A stretch of DNA of 64,000 nt from Mesorhizobium sp. Lineage in GTDB: Bacteria > Pseudomonadota > Alphaproteobacteria > Rhizobiales > Rhizobiaceae. The position numbers and the translations under genes were made by a program. Shown here one piece after another: positions 36,788-46,396 of the stretch. The number at the start of each line of letters is the position of its first letter. Within the stretch, counting starts at the first letter, position 1. The stretch is taken from NCBI RefSeq assembly GCF_024710845.1, contig NZ_JANJTZ010000033.1:1-64000 (forward strand). The letters are read 5' to 3'. The notes beneath the pieces are model-generated. The model made no database searches. It saw only the letters and a list, made by a program, of their open reading frames with translations, and was not told the origin of the DNA.

Positions 36788-36862
36788 GGAAACCCGCCGC
36801 TGGTTGACTTGGATACCGGCGCTTCATACCTATTGGACAGAGACGAACGCAAGGTGACGCCC

Positions 36863-37213
36863 ATGGGCACGGACGCGAAGACCGCCATGAAGGGCATTGA
36901 GGTGACCGATGCCGCCGCGACGCGCGTTGCGAAAATCGTCGCCAAGGAACCGGGCAAGTCGGCCCTGCGGGTTTCCGTCGAGGGCGGCGGCTGCTCCGGC
37001 TTCTCCTACAAGTTCGATTTGGTGGACGGCCGCAACAACGACGACGTCGCCATTGAAAAGCTTGGCGCTACCATCCTGATCGATGAAATGTCGCTCATCT
37101 ACATGGGCGGCTCTGTGATCGATTTCGTCGACGACCTGATGGGCCAGTCGTTCCAGATCAAGAACCCCAACGCGGTCGCCTCCTGTGGCTGCGGCACCAG
37201 CTTCTCGGTCTGA
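36863..37213 (+). CDS. erpA: Iron-sulfur cluster insertion protein ErpA
   Basis: A-type Fe-S carrier of 116 aa. The three cluster cysteines are in GGGCSGFSYKF (about residue 45) and ASCGCGTSFSV at the C-terminus (two Cys). ATG 36863 has AAGGTG 7 nt upstream; ATG 36887 is possible. xth follows after 6 nt on the same strand. ErpA rather than IscA is inferred from the lack of an isc cluster. Confidence 0.93.
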   Translation: MGTDAKTAMKGIEVTDAAATRVAKIVAKEPGKSALRVSVEGGGCSGFSYKFDLVDGRNNDDVAIEKLGATILIDEMSLIYMGGSVIDFVDDLMGQSFQIKNPNAVASCGCGTSFSV

Positions 37214-37219
37214 TCGGCG

Positions 37220-38017
37220 ATGAAAATCGCCACCTGGAACATCAACGGCGTCAAGGCACGTATCGAAAACCTGGTCGCCTGGCTGAAGGAAAGCCAGCCT
37301 GACATCGTCTGCCTGCAGGAGATCAAGACGGTCGACGAAGGCTTTCCGCGCGCCGAGGTCGAGGCGCTGGGCTACCATGTCGAGACACATGGCCAGAAAG
37401 GCTTCAACGGCGTCGCGATCCTGTCGAAATTGCCCTTCGACGAAGTGAACCGCGGCCTGCCAGGCGACGACGAGGACGACCAGTCGCGTTTCATCGAGGG
37501 CGTGTTCTCGACCGGCAATGGCGTGCTGCGGGTCGTCTCGCTTTACCTGCCCAACGGCAACCCGATCTCTGAGGATCGCAAGTTCGGCTACAAGCTGCGC
37601 TGGATGGCGCGGCTCGAGCGCTGGGCGGCGGAGCGCTTACGCCTGGAAGAGCCGCTGGTGCTCGCCGGCGATTACAACGTCATCCCTGAGAAAGAGGACG
37701 CCAGGCGCTGGCAGGACTGGGTGAACGACGCCCTGTTCCAGCCGGAATCGCGCCAGGCCTTCCGCCGGCTGCTCTCGCTCGGCTTCACCGAGTCGATCCG
37801 CTCCGTCACGGATGCGCCCGACGTCTACACGTTCTGGGACTATCAGGCCGGCGCCTGGCAGAAGAACAACGGCATCCGCATCGACCACCTGCTCCTATCG
37901 CCGGAGGCGGCCAACACGCTGCGCGCCGCATCGGTCGAGAAGCATGTGCGATCCTGGGAGAAGCCCTCGGATCACGTGCCGGTTGCCATCGATTTAGGGA
38001 TTTCCGCCCGCGTCTGA
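37220..38017 (+). CDS. xth: Exodeoxyribonuclease III
   Basis: AP endonuclease and 3'-5' exonuclease of base-excision repair, 265 aa. Motifs: MKIATWNINGVKAR, IVCLQEIKTVDEGFP (metal Glu), LAGDYNVIPEKEDA, GIRIDHLLLS and SDHVPVAIDL (catalytic Asp-His). Convergent with exoR, ending 10 nt from its stop. Confidence 0.96.
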   Translation: MKIATWNINGVKARIENLVAWLKESQPDIVCLQEIKTVDEGFPRAEVEALGYHVETHGQKGFNGVAILSKLPFDEVNRGLPGDDEDDQSRFIEGVFSTGNGVLRVVSLYLPNGNPISEDRKFGYKLRWMARLERWAAERLRLEEPLVLAGDYNVIPEKEDARRWQDWVNDALFQPESRQAFRRLLSLGFTESIRSVTDAPDVYTFWDYQAGAWQKNNGIRIDHLLLSPEAANTLRAASVEKHVRSWEKPSDHVPVAIDLGISARV

Positions 38018-38027
38018 GCGCGCGAGC

Positions 38028-38816
38028 CTACTTCCGCGCGAGCATGTCCTGCGCGAGCGCGATTGCCGTGCGGCGGTCCGCCTCGGTGGCGAGCGCGAAG
38101 GCCTCCTCCTGCATGCCGCCGATCCACTGGCGGTCGCGCGGGTCGGCGCGCTCCATGGCGGCCGTCAGCATGGCGAGGCCGCGCACGACCTTGCCGCGCT
38201 GGTAGAGCAGGTTGCCGAGCGTCGCCTGCGCGCCGGCATGGCCCTTCTCGGCGGCGAGCTGAAGCCAGCGGCCGGCCTGCTTGACGGAGCTCTTGACGCC
38301 CTCGCCGTTGAGGAACATGCGGCCGAGTTCGAACTGCGCCGTCGGATTGCGGTAGTTGGTGGCTGCGTCGCGATAATACTCCTGCGCCAGCATCGGATCC
38401 GCCTTCACCGGCGATCCGGGAATACCCGTGCGGACATAGGTGCCGATCGCCACCAGCGCGTCCGAGACATAGGCTGCCTCGACGCTGCCATGGTCGACGC
38501 CCTGGCTGACGATCTGCGAATAGAATTTGAAAGCCTCGTAGTCGTTGCGCGCGACGCCGTCGCCGTCGGCATACATGCGCGCCAGCTTCCACTGCGCGCC
38601 GAGCTGACCCTTCTCTGCCGCGTAGCGATAGGCTTCGATCGCCTCGTCCTTGTGGCCGTTGCGGTATTTGTCGTAGCCGTCCCGCAGCGCTTCCCAGGGA
38701 TTGGACAACGGCGTGCCGCCGGTCGATGCCGGATCGAGCGCAAACGCCTGTCCGAGGCCGGTCAGCAACATGCCCGCCGCGAAAGCACCAACCCGTATGG
38801 ACCCGGAAATCCGCAT
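38028..38816 (-). CDS. exoR: ExoR, periplasmic regulator of exopolysaccharide and invasion
   Basis: The 262-residue product has a signal peptide (MRISGSIRVGAFAAGMLL, cleaved near AFA-LDPA) and Sel1-like repeats such as AAEKGQLGAQWKLARMYADG and AQFELGRMFLNGEGVKSS. This matches ExoR of Sinorhizobium, which binds and silences the ExoS sensor of the ExoS/ChvI two-component system and controls succinoglycan, flagella and symbiosis. ATG 38816 is preferred over 38897 because it starts the signal peptide. Confidence 0.9.
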   Translation of the reverse strand: MRISGSIRVGAFAAGMLLTGLGQAFALDPASTGGTPLSNPWEALRDGYDKYRNGHKDEAIEAYRYAAEKGQLGAQWKLARMYADGDGVARNDYEAFKFYSQIVSQGVDHGSVEAAYVSDALVAIGTYVRTGIPGSPVKADPMLAQEYYRDAATNYRNPTAQFELGRMFLNGEGVKSSVKQAGRWLQLAAEKGHAGAQATLGNLLYQRGKVVRGLAMLTAAMERADPRDRQWIGGMQEEAFALATEADRRTAIALAQDMLARK

Positions 38817-38885
38817 CGCTCTCAAATCACTCACGCCGTACGCACCGACAGGACGCCGCCCCGCGCCGTATCCGCGAGAACAGCC

Positions 38886-39068
38886 ATGGGAACGCAAACC
38901 GCCCGTCCGCCGATGCGGAAGAGCGCGTTTTCAGTCCTCATGCCGTTTCTGTCGGTCACGGCGTCCCTTCCCGTTCTCGCCGCTTGTCGCGGCCTTGCCT
39001 CGTCCTGCGGCCCCACGGGCTGCCTCGAAGTGAGCTTCGGGGTGCTCCGGGTTTATGGCGGGAAGTAG
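38886..39068 (+). CDS. Possible small lipoprotein-like ORF
   Basis: A 60-residue frame in the exoR-ilvD gap (38817-39201). It reads MGTQTARPPMRKSAFSVLMP and then LSVTASLPVLAACRG, which resembles a signal peptide with a LAAC lipobox, followed by a Cys-containing tail (SSCGPTGCLEVSFG). The ribosome binding site is weak and no family is recognised, so it may be a chance frame. The rest of the gap (39069-39150) shows no other gene and probably carries the exoR promoter. Confidence 0.3.
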   Translation: MGTQTARPPMRKSAFSVLMPFLSVTASLPVLAACRGLASSCGPTGCLEVSFGVLRVYGGK

Positions 39069-39150
39069 GCAATTCGTCCCCTCCGCCTTATAGCGCAAGG
39101 GTTGTTGAAAGAGTGTTGCCGAATCGTCACAAACCTTTGTCGGCGCTCAA

Positions 39151-39180
39151 ACGAAAACGGCCCCGCGAGGGGCCGTCGAT
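39151..39180 (-). terminator. Rho-independent terminator of ilvD
   Basis: Arms acggcccc (39157-39164) and ggggccgt (39169-39176) with loop gcga; the minus strand continues TTTTCGTTT. Confidence 0.88.
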
Positions 39181-39201
39181 CGTTTTCCCTATGAATTCAG
39201 C

Positions 39202-41037
39202 TTATTCCGGGACGACGCGCACGGCGCCGCGGGCAGCAGAGGTCGCAAAGGCGGCATAAACCCTCAGCGCCTGCGTGACGTTGCGCTTGCGCTTTTCGGC
39301 CGGCTTCCAGCCGAGGCGGTCCTGCTCGTGACGCCTTTGCGTGAGTTCGTCATCGCTGACCTTCAGGTGGATCGTCCGGTTCGGGATATCGATCTCGATC
39401 GTGTCGCCCTCGCGCACCAGCCCGATCGTCCCGCCTTCGGCGGCTTCCGGAGAGGCATGGCCGATCGACAGGCCGGATGTTCCGCCCGAAAAGCGTCCGT
39501 CGGTCACAAGGGCACACACCTTTCCGAGGCCCTTCGACTTCAGGTAGCTGGTCGGATAGAGCATTTCCTGCATCCCGGGCCCGCCGCGCGGCCCCTCGTA
39601 GCGAATGACGATCACGTCACCCGGCTTGATCTCGTTCGAGAGAATAGCCTTGACCGTCGCGTCCTGGCTCTCGAACACCCGCGCCGGGCCGGTGAACTTC
39701 AGGATCGACTCGTCGACGCCCGCCGTCTTCACGATGCAGCCGTCGATGGCGATGTTGCCTTTCAGCACCGCGAGGCCGCCATCCTTCGAGAAGGCGCTTT
39801 CCGGCGCGCGAATCGCGCCGTTCTTGCGGTCGAGGTCGAGATCGGCCCAGCGGTTGGACTGGCTGAATGCCTGTGTCGTGCGCACGCCGCCCGGAGCCGC
39901 CATGAAGAAATTGCGGACGTTTTCCGAATTGGTGCGGGAGATGTCCCACTGGTCGAGAGCGTCGCCCATGGTGACCGCATGGATCGTCGGCTCGTCACGG
40001 TTGATCAGGCCCGCACGGTCGAGCTGGCCGAGAATCGCCATGATCCCGCCGGCCCGGTGGACGTCTTCCATGTGGACGTCGTTCTTCGCCGGCGCGACCT
40101 TGCATAGAACCGGCACCTTGCGCGACAGCGCATCGATGTCTTCCATGGTGAAGTCGACGCCGCCCTCATGCGCGGCCGCCAGGATATGAAGCACCGTGTT
40201 GGTGGACCCGCCCATTGCGATGTCCAGCGCCATGGCGTTCTCGAACGCGGCCTTGGTCGCGATCCTGCGCGGCAGCGCCGTCTCGTCGTCCTGCTCGTAA
40301 TAGCGGCGGGCGAGATCGACGATCAGGTGGCCCGCCTCGACGAACAGGCGCTTGCGGTCCGAATGCGTTGCGAGCGTCGATCCATTGCCGGGCAGGCTCA
40401 GACCCAACGCCTCGGTAAGGCAGTTCATCGAGTTCGCGGTGAACATGCCCGAGCAGGAGCCGCAGGTCGGGCACGCGGCCTCCTCGACTGCCTGCACCTC
40501 GGCGTCAGTGTAGTGGTCGTCGGCCGCCATCACCATCGCGTCGACCAGATCGAGCGCCTGCAGCTTGCCCTTCAGCATCGCCTTGCCGGCCTCCATCGGG
40601 CCGCCGGAGACGAAGACGACCGGAATGTTCAGCCGCATCGCAGCGTTCAGCATGCCGGGGGTGATCTTGTCGCAGTTGGAGATGCACACCATCGCGTCGG
40701 CGCAATGCGCGTTGACCATGTATTCGACCGAGTCGGCGATGATCTCGCGCGAGGGCAGCGAGTAGAGCATGCCGTCATGGCCCATCGCGATGCCGTCATC
40801 GACGGCGATCGTGTTGAACTCCTTGGCGACCCCGCCCGCCGCCTCGATCTCGCGCGCGACCAGCTGGCCGAGATCCTTGAGATGGACGTGGCCGGGCACG
40901 AACTGGGTGAAGGAGTTGACCACGGCGATGATCGGCTTGCCGAAATCGCCGTCCTTCATGCCGGTGGCGCGCCAGAGGCCGCGCGCGCCGGCCATGTTGC
41001 GGCCGTGGGTGGTGGTGCGTGAACGATAGGCGGGCAT
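39202..41037 (-). CDS. ilvD: Dihydroxy-acid dehydratase
   Basis: Fe-S enzyme of isoleucine/valine synthesis, 611 aa. Cluster and metal motifs: [18 protein letters not shown] (Cys about residue 121), [18 protein letters not shown] (Cys about 192), and a C-terminal [21 protein letters not shown]. The N-terminus [20 protein letters not shown] is family-typical. Monocistronic, with its own terminator. Confidence 0.97.
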   Translation of the reverse strand: MPAYRSRTTTHGRNMAGARGLWRATGMKDGDFGKPIIAVVNSFTQFVPGHVHLKDLGQLVAREIEAAGGVAKEFNTIAVDDGIAMGHDGMLYSLPSREIIADSVEYMVNAHCADAMVCISNCDKITPGMLNAAMRLNIPVVFVSGGPMEAGKAMLKGKLQALDLVDAMVMAADDHYTDAEVQAVEEAACPTCGSCSGMFTANSMNCLTEALGLSLPGNGSTLATHSDRKRLFVEAGHLIVDLARRYYEQDDETALPRRIATKAAFENAMALDIAMGGSTNTVLHILAAAHEGGVDFTMEDIDALSRKVPVLCKVAPAKNDVHMEDVHRAGGIMAILGQLDRAGLINRDEPTIHAVTMGDALDQWDISRTNSENVRNFFMAAPGGVRTTQAFSQSNRWADLDLDRKNGAIRAPESAFSKDGGLAVLKGNIAIDGCIVKTAGVDESILKFTGPARVFESQDATVKAILSNEIKPGDVIVIRYEGPRGGPGMQEMLYPTSYLKSKGLGKVCALVTDGRFSGGTSGLSIGHASPEAAEGGTIGLVREGDTIEIDIPNRTIHLKVSDDELTQRRHEQDRLGWKPAEKRKRNVTQALRVYAAFATSAARGAVRVVPE

Positions 41038-41083
41038 TTCCTGTCCTGGCTGTTTTGGCTTATCCGAGTTTCATTATGCTCTT

Positions 41084-42379
41084 ATGTCCGGTGTTACCAG
41101 ACCTTCGGTTGCAAGCATGCCTCGTCAAATCCTCATAGCCGCCGGCTTCGCACTGCTTCTGGTCGCAGTCGCAGGCTATGGCGCCTACCGGTTCGTCTCC
41201 GGTTCTATCCTGCGCGATCTTTCCGACGAACGTCTGGTCGAGGCGGATTACTGGTCCGGAGAGCCGAAGATACTCTCCGCCGGATATGGCTTCGATGGCA
41301 TCATCGGGCTGCCTTCCCTCGACCCCGCTGCCGTGCGCGCGGCCGGTGGAGCCTGGGTCGACAGCCTGACCTGTACCGATGGCAGCACCCCTCCCGTCGC
41401 GGTTCGCACCAGCGCCGCCACGCCCGACACCATCGCCCTCGCCTACAAGGGATTTGCCAACCACGACGACGGCCTTCCCGTCGTTTTCTCCTGGCCGCTG
41501 GCGGCCGAGACGGTTGACCCATCCGACTTCCGAATCACGCTCAACACGGGCGAAGTCGTTTCGCCCCATGCCGCGGGTCTCTTCCCAAACTGGGAACTGA
41601 ACGAGCGAAACGTCGTCGTGCTGTTCGGCGATTTCGGCAATCGCGGTCGTCCCAACGAGCCTGATGCGCGCTACGCCATCCGTGTCGACATCATTGAGGA
41701 TACGACGCCGCTCACGCTGATCGGCCCCGGCGACAGGGAAGTAAGCGCCGTCGGCATGCGATGGGAGACTGACACGACGCCTTACCTGTCGGGGCCGTAT
41801 CTGGTGGGCGCAAAGATCAACCGCGTCGCAGCGGCGCCGGCTGGCGAAGGCGGAGCCCTGCTGCTCGACCGCGCGCCCTATATGCCGAACGACGAGATGG
41901 CGCTTTACGGCGGTGGCGACTTCCGCCTTCGGCTTCTGACCACCGGCGGTTTCTCGCCCGACGGTGTGGCCGCCTTGCAGCCAGACGAATTCGAACGGCA
42001 TTTTCGGCTTCACGCCAAGGCAACGGACGGCGGCACGGTGCTGATCGAGAAGACCGGGCTCGACTACACGGTCGCAGGCGGTCGCTTGCGAGTGCTCGGC
42101 CTTTCGGATCTGGGACGCAAGGCGCCTGTCTACGACGCCTGCTACGTCGAGGACCGCGACAACTACATTGACATCATCCTCGAGGGCGACGTGGCTGCGG
42201 CCCGAAGCATCGTCTATGTCGAAATTCCGACCGCGGAGCCCTATGGACCCTTCTTTAATCCGGGCGGCCCGGGCGCCACGCCGACCGACGGCGTCCGCTA
42301 CACATCTGCGGGGCCGCATGACCTTGAGCCGGTGATCGACGCGCTGGACGACCCGATGCGGGTATCGAGCGAGCCTTAG
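41084..42379 (+). CDS. Hypothetical protein with N-terminal membrane anchor
   Basis: The 431-residue protein has one hydrophobic segment (ILIAAGFALLLVAVAGYGAY, about 16-35) and an otherwise soluble, Asp/Gly-rich part, probably periplasmic. Segments such as DPSDFRITLNTGEVVSPHAA and YAIRVDIIEDTTPLTLIGP suggest beta-rich domains. I do not recognise the family. The start could also be ATG 41117 (MPRQILIAAG). No clear SD is seen at either start. Divergent from ilvD and convergent with valS; a GGACGCC/GGCGTCC hairpin at 42448-42465 lies between the two but lacks a T-run. Confidence 0.75.
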   Translation: MSGVTRPSVASMPRQILIAAGFALLLVAVAGYGAYRFVSGSILRDLSDERLVEADYWSGEPKILSAGYGFDGIIGLPSLDPAAVRAAGGAWVDSLTCTDGSTPPVAVRTSAATPDTIALAYKGFANHDDGLPVVFSWPLAAETVDPSDFRITLNTGEVVSPHAAGLFPNWELNERNVVVLFGDFGNRGRPNEPDARYAIRVDIIEDTTPLTLIGPGDREVSAVGMRWETDTTPYLSGPYLVGAKINRVAAAPAGEGGALLLDRAPYMPNDEMALYGGGDFRLRLLTTGGFSPDGVAALQPDEFERHFRLHAKATDGGTVLIEKTGLDYTVAGGRLRVLGLSDLGRKAPVYDACYVEDRDNYIDIILEGDVAAARSIVYVEIPTAEPYGPFFNPGGPGATPTDGVRYTSAGPHDLEPVIDALDDPMRVSSEP

Positions 42380-42477
42380 GTGCCGCCCAGATCAAGCCGG
42401 TGGCGACCCCCCCTCCCGACTTCCTTCAATCGATGAGCGGACGGGAAGGACGCCGCCCGGCGTCCAAGGCGTCTTGA

Positions 42478-45375
42478 TCAACTCACCCGCGCCAGCGCCG
42501 TCTTAAGCCGTGCAAGCTGCTCCTTGAATTCGGCCAGCTTCTCGCGCTCGGCCTCGACCACGTCGTCCGCCGCCTTGGCGACGAATTGCGGATTGTCGAG
42601 CTTCTTTTCGACACGGGCGATCTCGCCCTCGACCTTGCCGACTTCCTTGGCCAGCCGCGCGGCCTCGGCCTTGACGTCGATCAGGTCGCCGAGCGGCAGC
42701 GCGAAGGTCGCCTCGCCGAGCACGATCTGCGCCGACGCCTTCGGTGCCGCCGTGGAATGGCCCACCTGACCGACACGGGCGAGACGGGCAATCGCCGCAG
42801 CATGGCGTTCAAGGCGGGCCTCGGTCGCCTTGTCGGCGCCGACAATGCAGAGAGGCGCGATCGCCGACGGCGGCACGTTCATCTCGGCCCGGACCGAGCG
42901 GATGCCCGAGACCAGGTCGACCAGCCAGTTGATCTCGGCCGCGGCCTCGGCATCCTCGAAATCGGGATTCGGCCAGGACGCATGGCACAGAAGCGTTGCC
43001 CGCGAGCCCCCCTCGCCCGCCGTATGCGCCCACAATTCCTCCGTCATGAACGGCATCATCGGGTGCAGCAGCTTGTAGATCTCGTCGAGCACGAAGGCCG
43101 CGACTGCCTGGGACTCGGACTTCGCCGCGGCATCGTCGCCCATGAAGACGGGCTTCAGCAGTTCCAGATACCAGTCACAGAACGTATTCCAGACGAAGCG
43201 GTAGGCAGCTCCCGCCGCCTCGTTGAACCGGTAGGTTTCGATCGCGGCGGTGATCTCGCGGGCCGTGTGGGTCAGCTCGGTCAGGATCCAGCGGTTGACC
43301 GTCAGCTTGGCGTCGTTGAGCCAGAACTGGTCGTTGCGCGCGACGCCGTTCATCTCGGCAAAGCGGGTGGCGTTCCACAGCTTGGTGCCGAAGTTGCGGT
43401 AGCCGGCGATGCGGGCCGGATCGAGCTTCACGTCGCGGCCCTGCGCCGCCATGATCGTCAGTGTGAAGCGCAGCGCGTCCGCGCCGTATTCGTCGATCAG
43501 TTCAAGCGGGTCGATGACGTTGCCCTTGGACTTCGACATCTTGGCGCCGTTCTTGTCGCGAACGAGCGCGTGGACGTAGACCGTGTGGAAAGGCTCCTCA
43601 TCCATGAAATGCAGGCCCATCATCATCATCCGGGCGACCCAGAAGAAGATGATGTCGAAGCCCGTCACCAGAACGTCGGTCTGATAATAGGTATCGAGTT
43701 CCTTCGTCTTCTCCGGCCAGCCGAGCGTCGAGAACGGCCAGAGCGCAGAGGAGAACCAGGTGTCGAGCACGTCCTCGTCGCGGGTCAGGATCGCGCCGGG
43801 CTCGAAGCTCTCGAGCCGCTCCTCGACCCAGGCTTTCCACGGTCCTTCGTGGGCGAGGTAGAACTGGACCGCGTCCTCCAGCGCCTCCTCCTCGGACTTG
43901 GCGACGAAGATCGTGCCGTCGGGGCCATACCAGGCCGGGATCTGGTGTCCCCACCAGAGCTGGCGCGAGATGCACCAGGGCTCGATGTTCTCCATCCACT
44001 CGAAATAGGTCTTCTCCCAGGTCTTCGGGACGAAGTTCGTGCGGCCCTCCCGAACCGACGCGATCGCGGGCTTCGCCAGTGTGGCGGCGTCGGCGAACCA
44101 CTGGTCGGTCAGCATCGGCTCGATCACGACGCCCGAGCGGTCGCCGAAGGGCTGTGTGATCTTCTTGGACTCGACATAGGGAACCGCGTTGCCGTCGGCG
44201 TCCGTCACGGTGACGGCAAGACCATCGGCATTGATCTGCGCGACGATCAGCTTGCGCGCCTCGTAGCGGTCGAGGCCGCGATACTCGTCCGGCACGAGGT
44301 TGATCGCATCCACCTCCGCCTCGCTCGGCAGTTCGCCGCTCTCGACGATCGCGGCCGCCTGCGCGGCGCAGACGGCATAGGGCTCGCCGTCGTCGCGCAT
44401 CGCGGCGACGCCGTTCATCAGGCGGTAGAGCGGGATCCTGTTGCGGCGGGCGACCTGATAGTCGTTGAAGTCGTGCGCGCCGGTGATCTTCACCGCGCCG
44501 GAGCCGAATCCCGGGTCGGGATATTCGTCCGTGATGATCGGGATGAGCCGCCGGTGCTCCTTCGGACCGACCGGGATCTCGCACAGCTTGCCGACGATCG
44601 GCGCGTAGCGCGCGTCCGACGGGTGCACCGCGACGGCGCCGTCGCCCAGCATTGTCTCCGGGCGGGTCGTGGCGATCGAGATGTAGTCGCGCTCCTCCTG
44701 GAAGGTGACGTTCCCGTCCGCGTCCTTCTCGACGTAGATATAGGTCTCGCCGCCGGCCAGCGGATACTTGAAATGCCACATGTGGCCGTCGACCTCGCGG
44801 TTCTCCACCTCGAGGTCGGAAATCGCCGTCTCGAACTTGGGGTCCCAGTTGACCAGTCGCTTGCCGCGGTAGATCAATCCGTCGCGGTAGAGCTTGACGA
44901 AGACCTCGATGACCGCCTTCGACAGGCCTTCATCCATCGTGAAGCGCTCGCGTGACCAGTCGCAGGACGCGCCGAGGCGCTTCAGCTGGTTGACGATGAT
45001 GCCGCCGGACTCGGACTTCCACTCCCAAACCTTGTCGATGAATTCGCCGCGCGTCAGATTGCGGCGCTGGATCTGCCGCTCGGCCAGCTGGCGCTCGACC
45101 ACCATCTGCGTGGCGATGCCGGCATGGTCCATGCCGGGCTGCCAGAGCACGTTCTTGCCGCGCATCCGCTCGAACCGCACCAGGATGTCCTGCAGCGTGT
45201 TGTTGAGCGCGTGGCCCATATGCAGCGAGCCGGTGACGTTCGGCGGCGGGATGACGATGGTGAAGGGCTCCGCCCCCTCCTCCGCGCCGGCCCCGGCGCG
45301 GAATGCGTCCGCGTCCTCCCAGGCCTTGGCGATGCGGGGCTCGATGGTCTTCGAATCGTATGTCTTGTCGAGCAT
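42478..45375 (-). CDS. valS: Valyl-tRNA synthetase
   Basis: Class I synthetase of 965 aa. HIGH-type motif in PPNVTGSLHMGHALNNTLQ (about residue 50) and KMSKS in KMSKSKGNVIDPLELIDEYG (about 613). The editing domain (for example ATTRPETMLGD, AVHPSD) and the C-terminal coiled-coil arm (VGKVEGEIARVEKKLDN) are complete. The PopZ-family gene lies upstream in the same orientation. Confidence 0.97.
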   Translation of the reverse strand: MLDKTYDSKTIEPRIAKAWEDADAFRAGAGAEEGAEPFTIVIPPPNVTGSLHMGHALNNTLQDILVRFERMRGKNVLWQPGMDHAGIATQMVVERQLAERQIQRRNLTRGEFIDKVWEWKSESGGIIVNQLKRLGASCDWSRERFTMDEGLSKAVIEVFVKLYRDGLIYRGKRLVNWDPKFETAISDLEVENREVDGHMWHFKYPLAGGETYIYVEKDADGNVTFQEERDYISIATTRPETMLGDGAVAVHPSDARYAPIVGKLCEIPVGPKEHRRLIPIITDEYPDPGFGSGAVKITGAHDFNDYQVARRNRIPLYRLMNGVAAMRDDGEPYAVCAAQAAAIVESGELPSEAEVDAINLVPDEYRGLDRYEARKLIVAQINADGLAVTVTDADGNAVPYVESKKITQPFGDRSGVVIEPMLTDQWFADAATLAKPAIASVREGRTNFVPKTWEKTYFEWMENIEPWCISRQLWWGHQIPAWYGPDGTIFVAKSEEEALEDAVQFYLAHEGPWKAWVEERLESFEPGAILTRDEDVLDTWFSSALWPFSTLGWPEKTKELDTYYQTDVLVTGFDIIFFWVARMMMMGLHFMDEEPFHTVYVHALVRDKNGAKMSKSKGNVIDPLELIDEYGADALRFTLTIMAAQGRDVKLDPARIAGYRNFGTKLWNATRFAEMNGVARNDQFWLNDAKLTVNRWILTELTHTAREITAAIETYRFNEAAGAAYRFVWNTFCDWYLELLKPVFMGDDAAAKSESQAVAAFVLDEIYKLLHPMMPFMTEELWAHTAGEGGSRATLLCHASWPNPDFEDAEAAAEINWLVDLVSGIRSVRAEMNVPPSAIAPLCIVGADKATEARLERHAAAIARLARVGQVGHSTAAPKASAQIVLGEATFALPLGDLIDVKAEAARLAKEVGKVEGEIARVEKKLDNPQFVAKAADDVVEAEREKLAEFKEQLARLKTALARVS

Positions 45376-45563
45376 CGCGTTTGTCCGGGCAGTTGGGGAA
45401 CGAGCGCCCGTGTAAATCCGAGGGGCGTCAGCGTGTCAACCTGCGTCCCCGCGGCCATTTCGGCGAGGATGCCGGATCATAGGCGCAGTCCCGGACGCAA
45501 AGCGAACGGTTTACCTGCCGCTCAGCCGGAAATGCGATAGATATGACCCTGCGCCCGATAGGA

Positions 45564-46271
45564 TCAGCGCGCGGTGCCGCGGGCAACCCGCTCTATCTCT
45601 TCGCGCACGAGGCGCTCGACCAGCGTCGGCAGATTGTTGTCCAGCCATTCCTGCAACATGGGTCGCATCATCTCCTCGGCGACTTCGTCGAAGGAGCGGC
45701 GGCGGCTCGCCGCGAAGGCGTCCGACAATTCCCCGAAGGCGGCGGCGACCTGGCGGCCGGCCACGTCCGAGATGATTGCCGAGCGCGGCGTCTCCGGCAG
45801 GTTCACGGCAGCCTGAGGCGCGGGCGCCGGCTCGGGCGCCGGAGGCGTTGAACCGACCGGCGTGGCAAGGCGCTGCTTCCAGTCGGTCCGAGCCGTGGCA
45901 TCGCTGGCCGGCTCGACCGTTACGGTGCGCAGCGGACGTTCGGTCCGAGCCGCCGGAGCTGTTTCCGGTTCCGCGGGCGCGGTGCGTTCGATCGCCGATA
46001 CCGGCTCCGCGACAGGGATTGTCTCCGCCGCCGATGCGGCGATCGGCTCCGCCGAAGCGTGCAGCTCTTCACGGAAAGCCTCGACGTCGCGGGCGCCCAT
46101 GCCAGGATTGGATGTATTGGCGGCCGCGGGAAACGCGGCCTCCTGCGCGGAGCGGGTCGTATCGCTGTCCTCGATGATCCGCCGGATTGAGGCGAGAATC
46201 TCTTCCATCGAGGGCTCGCGCTGGGCGCCCCCCAATTGCTGGACGACTGCTTCGGCTGCCTGCGACGCCAT
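45564..46271 (-). CDS. popZ: PopZ-family (DUF2497) polar organising protein
   Basis: The 235-residue protein has the layout of PopZ: an N-terminal helix PSMEEILASIRRIIEDSD (about 20-37), an Ala/Pro/Glu-rich disordered middle (about 45-165), and C-terminal oligomerisation helices including FDEVAEEMMRPMLQEWLDNN and LPTLVERLVREEIERV (about 190-228). In Caulobacter and Agrobacterium PopZ forms a matrix at the cell pole. Located between valS and the tolC-type gene, as in other Rhizobiales. Confidence 0.9.
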   Translation of the reverse strand: MASQAAEAVVQQLGGAQREPSMEEILASIRRIIEDSDTTRSAQEAAFPAAANTSNPGMGARDVEAFREELHASAEPIAASAAETIPVAEPVSAIERTAPAEPETAPAARTERPLRTVTVEPASDATARTDWKQRLATPVGSTPPAPEPAPAPQAAVNLPETPRSAIISDVAGRQVAAAFGELSDAFAASRRRSFDEVAEEMMRPMLQEWLDNNLPTLVERLVREEIERVARGTAR

Positions 46272-46396
46272 ATCCCTACACCCCGAGCAACTGAGGATTC
46301 GCGTTTCGAATCAGGCCTTCAGGGTAGCCGATGCAGGGCGGGTGGTGAATCCCCGCCGCCGATTAATCCGATTTGCTCACAGGATAAGTGAGACCG

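Noticed and set aside
42448-42465. Hairpin GGACGCC/GGCGTCC between the 41084 gene and valS as a terminator
   Set aside because: No T-run on either strand; kept only as a note.
42586-44955. A 789-codon + strand frame opposite valS
   Set aside because: Antisense shadow of valyl-tRNA synthetase; no start signal or domain.
46272-46396. Terminator between popZ and the tolC-type gene
   Set aside because: Only a weak GC-rich pairing with no T-run was seen.
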